Shown here one piece after another: positions 34,301-41,283 of a DNA stretch of 64,000 nucleotides. The translations under genes were made by a program, and so were the position numbers. Under the pieces are notes generated by a model, which did not search any database, was not told where the DNA came from, and saw nothing but the letters and a program-made list of their open reading frames with translations. Positions within the stretch are counted from its first letter, which is position 1; the number at the start of each line of letters is the position of its first letter. The DNA is from SZUA-36 sp963774415 (lineage in GTDB: Bacteria > Pseudomonadota > Gammaproteobacteria > Xanthomonadales > SZUA-36): contig CAVZEU010000003.1 in NCBI GenBank assembly GCA_963774415.1, forward strand, positions 558,001 to 622,000, in the 5' to 3' direction.

Positions 34301-34485
34301 AGCACGGACAGGAAATGACGCCCGCAACCCTGGAAGGCATTATCAAGGGCTGCGGACGCCGGCCGCTGCAACGCAATACGTTTTACGCGGAAACCGTGCC
34401 CGCTCGCCCCTACGGGACACCGCCGGGTGAGCTGAGGGTTATCGGCAGCACTTACACGGATTTTTACGGCAGCCCGGTTCGCTAG
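31333..34485 (+). CDS. fbiC: CofC-CofG-CofH fusion: guanylyltransferase plus FO synthase (F420 biosynthesis)
   Basis: The 1050-aa protein joins three enzymes. Residues 12-215 are a CofC/FbiD guanylyltransferase ('LVPVKVLERSKQRLEP', 'IHADIPLL', 'DRNGTNLLVFD'), which activates phospholactate-type precursors. Residues about 285-615 are CofG, a radical-SAM enzyme with Cys305, 309 and 312 in CxxxCxxC. Residues about 665-1040 are CofH, with Cys721, 725 and 728. CofG and CofH together make FO, the deazaflavin chromophore of F420. The start is a TTG at 31333 preceded by GAGGAA. An internal in-frame ATG at 32059 (Met243), preceded by AGGA, could also yield a CofGH-only product. FbiC (CofGH) fusions are well known; the added CofC is unusual. 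CofD and CofE are not in the window. Confidence 0.92.
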   Translation: MLQAGENSGFALWGLVPVKVLERSKQRLEPSLGPKRPGLARAMLIDVLHALLASREVDRVAVVTADAQVKALAVELGVTVIDEAGAKGMRGAIAKGLHEIRRAGGERAAVIHADIPLLTGTELDRVLGEYRRLRRAGNADLVAAVPSHDRNGTNLLVFDSARPLPLKYGPDSFRLHRDAACASGRPFVTLHSDALALDIDDEQDLQRFTAVCRSDADCRATASWRFLDANPIRQVALTQDNAMQAKISIANPDHPAPLELPQLLELSDALSLEELCGRARDLRDRHHGDIVTYSKKVFIPLTRLCRDFCHYCTFATTPKRLSSAYLSADEAVGIARQGAEMGCKEALFTLGEKPELRHAAARQALADMGFATTLEYVAHVAERVLNETGLLPHINAGCMTAEEVAMLRPVSASMGIMLESAAERLCEKGQVHYGSPDKHPAVRIETIAEAGRQSVPFTTGILIGIGETRVERLESLLAIRALHRQYGHIQEVIVQNFVPKDDTKMAAVEPPGLDELRWTIAMARIVFGPEMSIQAPPNLSPGKLAPLLDAGINDWGGVSPLTPDHVNPESPWPQLAALADETAAGGKLLQERLTIYPAYIDRYEQWLDSRMVAPVLKLCDGYGLAREDDWLTGQSTEPPASFPALGHGAGPTKAAAAIRAVLDDALDGERELSVDEISQLFNARGNDLVAVCHAADQLRAAVCGETVTYVANRNINYTNICSFRCKFCAFAKGRKNTPASDAPYLKSPLEVGQLAAEAWERGATEVCLQGGIHPAFTGQTYIDICAAVKTMVPDMHIHAFSPLEVTHGANSFGMPVRDFLTELKKVGLKTLPGTAAEILSDDVRAVICPDKINTRQWLDVIESAHEVGLGTTATIMFGHVDRYHHWAIHLLRILELQKRSGGFTEFVPLPFVADGAPIYRRGQARRGPTFRESVLMHAVARLVLSPAIRNIQTSWVKMGLKGAALCLQTGANDLGGTLMNESITRAAGAQHGQEMTPATLEGIIKGCGRRPLQRNTFYAETVPARPYGTPPGELRVIGSTYTDFYGSPVR

Positions 34486-34576
34486 CTCTCAATTCCAGCA
34501 ACGTTGTATACACTTGGCATCCGCCGATGGTGATTCCGGCCTGCCTGCGGCAGGGGGCGCCGCGGGCCGGTCCCGC

Positions 34577-35344
34577 CTATTGGATGGACAGGGCGTTGTC
34601 GAGCAGCAACTCGGCGCCGTTCATGAAACGCGACTCGTCGCTGGCCAGGTAGAGCACCAGGTTGGCGACATCTTCCGGTTTGCCGACGCCGACGGGGTTT
34701 GACGGGTCGTACTTGTCGGGATCGGGCGGTTCCATGCCCAGTGCGGCAAAGTTGCTGTGCACCATGGGTGTGTCGATCGCACCTGGGTGAACCGAGTTGC
34801 AGCGGATGTTGTAACCCTTGGACTGGCAATGGGCGGCAACGACCTTGGTCATGCTCCGGACCGCGCCCTTGGCGGCGGAGTAGGCAAAATACACCGGGTA
34901 GCCGAGGTGTGAAGCGATCGAGGCCATGTTGATGATGGACCCTCCGCCACGGCGCTTCATCGCGGGGATGGCGGCCCTGCACCCAAGGAACACACCCTCG
35001 CTCATCACCGCATTGGTTTTGCGGAACTCTTCCAGCGTGGTGCTTTCGGGGGTCGTGATGTGAGCCACGCCGGCGTTGTTGATGAGCACGTCCAGACCGC
35101 CGAACTCATCGACGATCCGGTCCATGATCTCCTGCCAGCGGTCTTCGTCCGATACGTCCTGGTGAAAAAAGCGGGTCGTTTGCCCGGTCGCCTCCTGGAT
35201 CTCCCTGGCCAGCGCCTCCCCCTCGTCGTTGATATCGGTGAGGATGACGGTCGCGCCTTCTTCGGCGAGCTTCCAGGCGTCCGCTTTTCCGAGGCCGGAG
35301 GCAGCGCCGGTGATCATGACAATTTTTCCAGACACGCGGGACAT
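34577..35344 (-). CDS. Short-chain dehydrogenase/reductase
   Basis: The 255-aa classical SDR starts at the ATG at 35344, with AAGGAG seven nt upstream; an in-frame TTG upstream is not needed. Motifs are 'TGAASGLG' for the dinucleotide, an Asp in 'ILTDIND' suggesting NAD, 'NNAG', Ser in 'NMASIASH', YxxxK as 'YSAAKGA' and 'NSVHPGAIDTPMV'. The last two segments resemble 3-alpha/20-beta-hydroxysteroid dehydrogenase-like SDRs, although that group is broad. It is divergent from the TetR gene at 35643, which probably regulates it through sites in the 298-bp gap. It converges with the FbiC fusion gene. Confidence 0.87.
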   Translation of the reverse strand: MSRVSGKIVMITGAASGLGKADAWKLAEEGATVILTDINDEGEALAREIQEATGQTTRFFHQDVSDEDRWQEIMDRIVDEFGGLDVLINNAGVAHITTPESTTLEEFRKTNAVMSEGVFLGCRAAIPAMKRRGGGSIINMASIASHLGYPVYFAYSAAKGAVRSMTKVVAAHCQSKGYNIRCNSVHPGAIDTPMVHSNFAALGMEPPDPDKYDPSNPVGVGKPEDVANLVLYLASDESRFMNGAELLLDNALSIQ

Positions 35345-35642
35345 TTCGATCTCCTTCAAGGTGGGTCACAAGTGAGCCATCGTAACAATCAGGAATGCTT
35401 GTTTCAAACAGTCATGACTTTTTTTCGCTCGGTACGTTAAAATAGGAAATCCGAGTCACGTTGGACCCCACGTTGGACCTTATGTCCAGGGCGATGCCCG
35501 ATGCCTGGTGTTCATCGAAAATATCTGCGGCGGCTGCTTTGCGACTGCTGCCGGGTACGGGTTACCGCGTTCCCCTGTGCCGTTCGCGGCGCCATCCCAA
35601 ACCCGCGGCCAAGACGCAGCCCAGGCTTAAGGAGGAAGCACG
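35345..35642. promoter_or_regulatory. Divergent SDR/TetR promoter region with candidate operators
   Basis: The 298-bp gap holds a palindrome TGTTT-C-AAACA at 35400-35410, and a second inverted repeat TGGAC-CTTAT-GTCCA at 35474-35488. A tandem direct repeat of CACGTTGGACC(C/T) with 12-bp period lies at 35457-35480 and overlaps the second site. Such clustered symmetric sites between a TetR gene and a divergent target gene are typical operators. Which one is used is unknown. Confidence 0.45.
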
Positions 35643-36323
35643 GTGAGCAGACGCAATGCAGACGATATCCAGCCGTCCAGCGGCAATCCTGACGGTCCCG
35701 GGGAAGCCGGCTGGCAGGCGCGCAAAAGCGCCGCCACGCGCAGTCTGATTGTCAAGGCGGCCATCCGTTGCATCATCGAACTGGGCTACCCCAATACGAC
35801 GATGATGAAAATTTCGGAAAAGGCCGGTCTCTCGCGGGGCGCCACGTTGCACCATTTTCCTTCCAAGATGGACATCATCCGGGCCGCCGTTGAGTTTCTC
35901 TTTGAGAAGCGAATCCAGGGCTTCCGGCGTTCCATCAGGGAAATACCGAGTGACGCGGACATGGCGCGCCTCGCCGTACAGGCGTATTCGGCCCAATTGA
36001 ATCACCCGCTCTACGTCGCGCTTTTTGAACTGTCCGTCGCGGCCCGCACGGACGCTGAACTCAGGAGTATTCTGCTCCCGGCGCAGAGGGCGTTCGACCG
36101 CGAATGGTACGACACCGCCTGGGCCTTGTTCACGGACTGGCATTCGGACCGTGAGGCCTTCGATCTGGCCCTGACCCTGAGCCAGCAACTCATGGAAGGC
36201 ATGACCGTGAGCCAGTTTACGCACGCCCGTCAGGTCGACAGACAGGGGTTGCTGGACTACCTCGAAGAAAAAGTCCGGGAATTGAAACCGTCACCGGGCG
36301 CGGCGAAGTCAGCCGGCGGCTGA
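35643..36323 (+). CDS. TetR-family transcriptional regulator, GTG start
   Basis: The 226-aa regulator starts at a GTG at 35643 with AGGAGGAA close upstream. The N-terminal 26 residues are polar and probably disordered. The TetR helix-turn-helix follows ('TRSLIVKAAIRCIIELGYPNTTMMKISEKAGLSRGATLHHFPSKMDIIRAAVEFLF', about 33-88). The remainder is a helical ligand-binding domain. The gene faces away from the SDR at 34577, a standard repressor-target arrangement. It is not closely similar to the TetR at 18625. Confidence 0.9.
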   Translation: MSRRNADDIQPSSGNPDGPGEAGWQARKSAATRSLIVKAAIRCIIELGYPNTTMMKISEKAGLSRGATLHHFPSKMDIIRAAVEFLFEKRIQGFRRSIREIPSDADMARLAVQAYSAQLNHPLYVALFELSVAARTDAELRSILLPAQRAFDREWYDTAWALFTDWHSDREAFDLALTLSQQLMEGMTVSQFTHARQVDRQGLLDYLEEKVRELKPSPGAAKSAGG

Positions 36324-36332
36324 ACCTGCGCC

Positions 36333-37097
36333 CTACTGCCTGACGAACCGGAAAACAAAGCGATCGGTTTTGCCGCGTATCGATTTGTCGAAGACGCTCA
36401 AGGTGTGATCGTCATCCGGGTTGCGGAGAAATTTAGCCTGCGCCTTCAGTTCGAAGCAGGAATTCGCGAAGCTGTCCTTGACGACCTGCGGGTCGACGCG
36501 GTGCAGGTCCGCTGCGACCCGGCCAGGATCGCCGCCCGGGTTGGCGGCATGGTCGATCAGACCCAGCACGCCGCCGGGTTTGACCGCCGCACAGAGTTTT
36601 TTCAGCAACCGGGCCTCGTCGACGGACCGCCAGCCGCCTTGCGGATCTGCAAACAGGAAATCATGCCAGGTCAGAATCATGATCACGGCATCCAGCGAAT
36701 GGTTCTCCAGTTCGAGGTCGTCGGCCTCCGCGATCACCGGCTCCGTCTGCGCAAGGCGCCCGTCGGCAAAGCGCCGGCGGTAGTTTTCTTCGCCGACAAA
36801 GGATATATAGGCGTCATTGGTGTGGGCGATAACCTTGCCGTGCCCGCCGACCAGGGTGTTGAGTATCTCAGAGTAGTAACCGCCACCGGAAAACAGGTCG
36901 AGTACCGCCATTCCGGGCTGGATGCCAAAGAACGTCAGCACTTCGGCCGGCTTGCGCAAGTTGTCCCTGGCGAGGTCCGCCGCGGGGCGCTGTGGATTGG
37001 CGATCGCTGCCGCGACGGCCGCGTCGATGTCATGCCCTCCGCCGTCTCCGCACGGTGACAGCAGCAACACGCTGAACAACATGGCTTGGCACGACAT
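36333..37097 (-). CDS. Exported class I SAM-dependent methyltransferase-like protein
   Basis: The 254-aa protein starts at the ATG at 37097. An N-terminal hydrophobic segment 'AMLFSVLLLSPCGDGGG' looks like a signal sequence; the Cys has Pro before it, so a lipoprotein is doubtful. The SAM-binding motif I is 'AVLDLFSGGGYYSEILNTLVGGHGKVIAH', and 'SLDAVIMILTWHDFLF' and 'VKPGGVLGLIDHAA' are later motifs. Proteins of this exported 'predicted methyltransferase' type are common in Proteobacteria and poorly characterised. The gene ends 9 bp from the convergent TetR stop. The biological role is not known. Confidence 0.78.
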   Translation of the reverse strand: MSCQAMLFSVLLLSPCGDGGGHDIDAAVAAAIANPQRPAADLARDNLRKPAEVLTFFGIQPGMAVLDLFSGGGYYSEILNTLVGGHGKVIAHTNDAYISFVGEENYRRRFADGRLAQTEPVIAEADDLELENHSLDAVIMILTWHDFLFADPQGGWRSVDEARLLKKLCAAVKPGGVLGLIDHAANPGGDPGRVAADLHRVDPQVVKDSFANSCFELKAQAKFLRNPDDDHTLSVFDKSIRGKTDRFVFRFVRQ

Positions 37098-37228
37098 GGC
37101 GATTCCCGTTTGACCTGCCGGAGCGGCGCCTGAATTATAAGGCTGCCGGTTGCCGACGGGCCAAGCGCAGGTTCACGGTTACGACGAGGGGTTGTCTTTG
37201 CGCGGTGAACGGCCGCGGTGGGGGCGCT

Positions 37229-38599
37229 TTAACCGAAAAACAGGTAGCTGATTAGGCTGATTACCAGCGCCCCGAGCAGGTTCAGCACGAGACCGGCCCT
37301 GGCCATGTCCTTGACGCTCAGCATGCCGCTGCCGTAGACGACCGCGTTGGGTGCGGTCGCGACGGGGAGCATGAAGGCACAGCTGGCGCTGAGTGCCGCC
37401 GGTATCATCAGCAGGAACGGGTCCAGCTTCATGCTGACGGACACTGCCGCCAGCAGCGGCATCAGGAGACTGGCGGTCGCGGTGTTGCTGGTCACCTCGG
37501 TGACGAACGTGACCGTCAGGCAAATCAACAGGATCATGGCCCAGGTCGGTATGGCCGAGAGGCCATCGAGCTGGTGCGCGATATGATCCGCCAGGCCGCT
37601 CTGAATGAATGCGCCGGCGATCGCGATACCGCCTCCGAACAGGATCAACACGCCCCACGGAATTTTCCTGGCGCTCTCCCAGGTGAGCAGGCGCCGGCCC
37701 GGCTCGCCACCGTTCGGGGTCAGGGCCATGACAATGACCGCCAGCAACGCCACCGAAGCGTCATTGGCACCTGGCAGACCCAACCAATGGCTCCAGCCGC
37801 CGAAAGGCGCCGTGCGCGTCATCCAGAGCAGGGCCGTCAACGCGAACAGGAGCAATACGCGCTTTTCGGCGGTTTTCCATTGACCGACCGCAGGCAGTTC
37901 GATGCGCGAAGTCAGGCGCACACCCCGCGTCAGCCACAAGCCGGTCAACGGAACCATGATAAAGACGACCGGCAGGCCCCAGCTCATCCATTCGGGAAAG
38001 CTCGGAGTCTGGCCGAACTCGTCCGCATAGACCTGCATGAAAATCAGGTTGGGCGGCGTACCGATGGGGGTGCCGAGACCGCCGATACTGGCGGCGTAGG
38101 CGATACCCAGCAGCAGCGGTATTGCGATCGGCCGTTCGGCGCGCTCCAGCACGGCCAGCACCACCGGCAACAGCATCAGGGTCGTCGCCGTATTCGAGAT
38201 CCACATGCTGAGCACCGCCGAGGCCGTCATGAACCCCAGCACCAGCCCGCGTGCGCTGCCGCCGCCGAAGACATTGACCATGTACAACGCGATACGCCGG
38301 TGGGCGCCGCTGTCCGCCATCGCGGTCGAGATCATGAAACCGCCCAAAAGCAGCAGGATCAGGGGGCTGCCATAGGCTTGCGCCACCTGCGTCGGCGTCA
38401 GGATTCCGAACAAGGGCAGCAACGCCAGCGGGATCAACGACGTGAACGGTATCGGGATGGGTTCGAATATCCACCAGAAGGCGCATAGGAAGGTCACGCC
38501 CGCGGTGGCCGCGGCGCTGAACTCCCAGCCCCTGACGGCCAGCAGCAGGTACAGCGCGAGCGCCAGCGCCGGCCCGAGCGGAATCAGCCAGCGCTTCAT
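37229..38599 (-). CDS. DASS/SLC13-family sodium-coupled anion transporter
   Basis: The 456-aa membrane protein starts at the ATG at 38599, with GAGG about 10 nt upstream. It has about eleven hydrophobic segments in two inverted repeats. The two Ser-Asn-Thr motifs that bind Na+ and substrate in VcINDY are present as 'WISNTATTLMLLP' and 'VTSNTATASLLMPLL'. 'GTPIGTPPNLIF' and the C-terminal 'LPVATAPNAVVYGSG' are the other signature loops. The family imports dicarboxylates, sulfate or related anions. No neighbouring gene suggests which. It is divergent from the arginine operon leader. Confidence 0.9.
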   Translation of the reverse strand: MKRWLIPLGPALALALYLLLAVRGWEFSAAATAGVTFLCAFWWIFEPIPIPFTSLIPLALLPLFGILTPTQVAQAYGSPLILLLLGGFMISTAMADSGAHRRIALYMVNVFGGGSARGLVLGFMTASAVLSMWISNTATTLMLLPVVLAVLERAERPIAIPLLLGIAYAASIGGLGTPIGTPPNLIFMQVYADEFGQTPSFPEWMSWGLPVVFIMVPLTGLWLTRGVRLTSRIELPAVGQWKTAEKRVLLLFALTALLWMTRTAPFGGWSHWLGLPGANDASVALLAVIVMALTPNGGEPGRRLLTWESARKIPWGVLILFGGGIAIAGAFIQSGLADHIAHQLDGLSAIPTWAMILLICLTVTFVTEVTSNTATASLLMPLLAAVSVSMKLDPFLLMIPAALSASCAFMLPVATAPNAVVYGSGMLSVKDMARAGLVLNLLGALVISLISYLFFG

Positions 38600-38798
38600 G
38601 CGCGGCTGTCCTCGATGCAACGGTTCCTGGTCGCGGATTGGTCGTGCAAAACGGGCTGCTCTCGTCAAGTCGGAACTCGTGCGATTATATAATGCTTCTG
38701 CGTCGGAAATTCAGCGTCGCCCGCACCTCCGCCGCCGCCGCCGGTGGAATTGACCGCGCACGCTGTTCGCCGGCGGACCGTGCGTGCCCAATCACCGC

Positions 38799-38827
38799 TT
38801 GCAATCGCCGCCGCGAGGACGTACATT
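38799..38827 (+). promoter_or_regulatory. Candidate promoter of the arginine operon leader
   Basis: TTGCAA (38799-38804) and TACATT (38822-38827) are 17 bp apart and would start a transcript about 35-40 nt before the leader peptide. A stronger -10-like TATAAT lies further up at 38688-38693 but lacks a good -35. I saw no clear ArgR box in the region. Confidence 0.4.
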
Positions 38828-38867
38828 CACACATCCAAATTTTTGCAACAGGCAGCTTTTCCGGACC

Positions 38868-38939
38868 ATGACGATGACGGAAAGATTGAAGACCATCGAC
38901 AGTGACATCCGCAGGCCGCGACGTCCCGAGTTCGGTTGA
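38868..38939 (+). CDS. Arginine leader peptide (ribosome-mediated attenuator), 23 codons
   Basis: A short frame runs from ATG 38868 (or 38874, which has GGA at a better distance) to TGA at 38937-38939. It encodes 23 (or 21) residues ending I-R-R-P-R-R-P-E-F-G. Five of 23 codons are Arg, including two Arg-Arg pairs at 38910-38915 and 38919-38924, using CGC, AGG, CGA and CGT. The stop codon lies two bases before the first arm of the antiterminator. This is the layout of his, leu and trp leader peptides, here in front of an arginine operon. Its role is inferred from the combined architecture. Confidence 0.7.
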   Translation: MTMTERLKTIDSDIRRPRRPEFG

Positions 38940-38941
38940 AT

Positions 38942-39016
38942 GGGCCGGGTTGCCATGTAATTTTGATCAAGAGACAATCGAATCGATGAAAACCCGGCCC
39001 AAAGCCGGGTTTTTTC
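38942..39016 (+). promoter_or_regulatory. Attenuator: mutually exclusive antiterminator and terminator of the arg operon
   Basis: Segment 2 (38942-38951, GGGCCGGGTT) is a perfect 10-bp complement of segment 3 (38991-39000, AACCCGGCCC). Segment 3 also forms, with segment 4 (39004-39011), an 8-bp terminator stem followed by a T6 tract (39010-39015). The two structures cannot coexist. A ribosome halted at the Arg codons leaves segment 2 free, giving readthrough. A ribosome at the leader stop codon covers segment 2, so the terminator forms. No strong 1:2 pause hairpin was found. Confidence 0.75.
38991..39016 (+). terminator. Intrinsic terminator in the arg operon leader
   Basis: AACCCGGC (38991-38998), loop CCAAA, GCCGGGTT (39004-39011), then T's to 39015. 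It sits 52 bp before argF', with no upstream co-directional gene to end except the leader, so it serves as an attenuator terminator. Confidence 0.85.
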
Positions 39017-39067
39017 GTATTGGCCCGCGGGTTCGGCGGGTCTGACGAGCGCATAGCATGGAGCGAT

Positions 39068-40075
39068 ATGGTGAAACATTTTTTGTCGACCAGCGACTGG
39101 TCAAGAGCGGAACTGGAGTCACTGCTGCAACTGGCCGCTAGGTTAAAACAGGAGCCCTGGAATGACCGTCTCAAGGGACGATCGATCGCGCTGCTTTTCC
39201 TGAACCCGTCGATGCGTACGCGCACGTCGTTCGAGCTGGGAATGCAGCAACTGGGCGGGGTGGCCATCGTGCTGCAGCCCGGCAAGGACGCGTGGGGACT
39301 GGAATTCGAGCGCGGAGCGGTCATGGAGGGCGAAGCCGAGGAGCATATTGTGGAGGCTGCCGGCGTGCTGTCGCGCTATTGCGACCTGATCGCGCTGCGG
39401 GCGTTCCCCGGATTCGTCGACTGGTCGAAGGATCGCGAGGACCGCTTGATCCGCTCGCTGGCAGAACATGCATCGGTGCCGGTCATCAACATGGAAACCA
39501 TCGTCCACCCGTGCCAGGAACTGGCGATGATGCTGACGCTGAAAGAAAAGCTGGGCGTGGTGGCAAAACGCAAGATGCTGTTGACCTGGACCTGGCACCC
39601 GCGGCCGCTAAACACCGCCGTGGCCAATTCGGCGCTATTGATTGGCACGAAATTCGGCATGGACGTGACGCTGCTCTGCCCGCAGCCGGACTATTTGCTC
39701 GACCCCCGCTATATCGCCGAGGCGGAGGCCAACGCCGAAAGCAGCGGCGGTTCGGTGAGGATCAGCCACGATATCGAATCGGCCTACTCGGGTGCGGAAT
39801 TCGTCTATGCCAAGAGCTGGGGCGCGCTGCCGTATTACGGCCGGCCGCAGGAGGAATACGCCTTGCGCAAGAAATATCGTCATTTTATCGTTGACGAGGA
39901 CAAGATGGCGCTGACGAACGACGCCGTGTTCAGCCATTGCCTGCCGCTGCGGCGCAACGTCAAGGCAACCGACGCGGTCATGGATGCGCCCTGGTGCCTG
40001 GCGTTGGACGAGGCGGAAAACCGCCTGCACGTGCAAAAGGCGCTGATGATGCAACTGCTGGGAGCGGAATTATGA
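39068..40075 (+). CDS. argF': N-acetylornithine carbamoyltransferase
   Basis: The 335-aa protein starts at the ATG at 39068 with GGAG five nt upstream. 'PSMRTRTSFELG' binds carbamoyl phosphate, and 'ETIVHPCQELAMML' and 'SHCLPLRRNVKATDAVMD' are the other catalytic loops. 'LTWTWHPRPLNTAVANSAL' and 'LLCPQPDYLLDPRY' match the Xanthomonas acetylornithine enzyme along its length rather than ordinary ArgF. Glu91 in 'GEAEEH' corresponds to Glu92 of the Xanthomonas enzyme, the residue that favours acetylornithine over succinylornithine. Arginine synthesis thus runs through N-acetylcitrulline. It is the first gene of a tightly overlapping six-gene operon under the leader attenuator. Confidence 0.93.
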   Translation: MVKHFLSTSDWSRAELESLLQLAARLKQEPWNDRLKGRSIALLFLNPSMRTRTSFELGMQQLGGVAIVLQPGKDAWGLEFERGAVMEGEAEEHIVEAAGVLSRYCDLIALRAFPGFVDWSKDREDRLIRSLAEHASVPVINMETIVHPCQELAMMLTLKEKLGVVAKRKMLLTWTWHPRPLNTAVANSALLIGTKFGMDVTLLCPQPDYLLDPRYIAEAEANAESSGGSVRISHDIESAYSGAEFVYAKSWGALPYYGRPQEEYALRKKYRHFIVDEDKMALTNDAVFSHCLPLRRNVKATDAVMDAPWCLALDEAENRLHVQKALMMQLLGAEL

Positions 40076-41283
40076 ACACCCGGAGCAAGACACCCGTCGT
40101 CCTGGCATTCTCCGGCGGCCTGGACACCAGCTACTGCGTGCTCGATCTCAACCGGCAGGGCTTCGACGTGCACACCGTGTTCGTGGATACCGGCGGTCTC
40201 GACGCGACCGAAGTGCAGTGGATCGAGGACCGTGCGCTGGCGCTGGGCGCGAGCCGGCACCACCAACTGGATGCCAGCCAGCTTATCTGGGATGAATTCG
40301 TGGTGCCGCTCGTCTGGAGCCAGTCCCGGGTCCTGGGCGAATACCCGATGTTGTGCTCCGACCGCTACCTGATCGTGCGCCTTTGTCTCGAGCTCTGCGA
40401 TTCGCTCAATACCCGGCATTTCGCCCACGGCTGCACGGGCATGGGGAACGACCAGCTGCGCTTCGACCAGACCGTGCGCAGCCTCGGCGATTATGAAATC
40501 CATGCCCCGGTCAGGGACCTGCAGAAGCAAGCCGGCAATATCCGCGATATCGAAATCGGCTTGCTGCAGGAGGCCGGCGTCAGCATTCCCGAGAAGACCG
40601 GCCGCTATTCGATCAATGAGAACCTGCTCGGCGTGACGATTTCCGGCAGTGAGATCGACCGTTTCGAGGCGCCGGACGAGACCACGTGGCACCGCTGTCG
40701 GCCAAGACAGGAGTGGCCGCGGGAAACGCTGCGAGTCAAGCTGCGGTTCGAGCGAGGCGAGGCCGTGGCGCTGGACGGTGAAGCCATGGACGGGCCCCGG
40801 ATTCTGCAAGAGCTGAACCGGGCCTTCGGCCGTTACGGCGTCGGACGCCATATCTACACCGGTGACGTCAGTATCGGGCTCAAGGGCCGCATCGTGTTCG
40901 AGTGCCCCGGTATCGACGCCTTGCTGACGGCCCACCAGGCGCTCGAAGACGCGGTCAACACGCGCTGGCAGAACCAGTTTCGCCAGCAGGTTGCGCAGCG
41001 TTGGTCTGAACTGGTTTACACCGGCTTTTTCTACGAACCGCACAAGCAGGACCTGGAGGCCTACCTGGCCAGTTCGCAGTCCGCGGTCAACGGCGAAGTG
41101 ACGCTGGAAACGACCGGCGGTTCCCTGCATGCCGTGGCCTTGGCTTCAAAATACATTATCCAGGACCCGGACGCCGTTTATGCACAGCGCTGCAACTGGT
41201 CGCCGACCGAGGCCGAAGGCTTCATCAAGCTCCTGGGCCAAAGTTCGACCACGGCCGTGCGTGTCAGGAAGGCCGTGGAATGA
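40072..41283 (+). CDS. argG: Argininosuccinate synthase
   Basis: The 403-aa protein starts at the ATG at 40072, overlapping the argF' stop (ATGA). 'VVLAFSGGLDTSYCVLDL' near the N-terminus is the PP-loop ATP pyrophosphatase motif. 'HGCTGMGNDQLRFDQTV' and 'PVRDLQ' are the citrulline/aspartate-binding segments, and 'YSINENLLG' follows. It joins citrulline and aspartate with ATP. Length is normal (about 400 aa). It is of the diverged Xanthomonas-like branch, consistent with the argF' neighbour. Confidence 0.93.
   Translation: MNTRSKTPVVLAFSGGLDTSYCVLDLNRQGFDVHTVFVDTGGLDATEVQWIEDRALALGASRHHQLDASQLIWDEFVVPLVWSQSRVLGEYPMLCSDRYLIVRLCLELCDSLNTRHFAHGCTGMGNDQLRFDQTVRSLGDYEIHAPVRDLQKQAGNIRDIEIGLLQEAGVSIPEKTGRYSINENLLGVTISGSEIDRFEAPDETTWHRCRPRQEWPRETLRVKLRFERGEAVALDGEAMDGPRILQELNRAFGRYGVGRHIYTGDVSIGLKGRIVFECPGIDALLTAHQALEDAVNTRWQNQFRQQVAQRWSELVYTGFFYEPHKQDLEAYLASSQSAVNGEVTLETTGGSLHAVALASKYIIQDPDAVYAQRCNWSPTEAEGFIKLLGQSSTTAVRVRKAVE

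Noticed and set aside
38600..39067. ArgR binding boxes before the arginine operon
   Set aside because: I found no convincing pair of 18-bp ARG boxes; the attenuator explains the region better.
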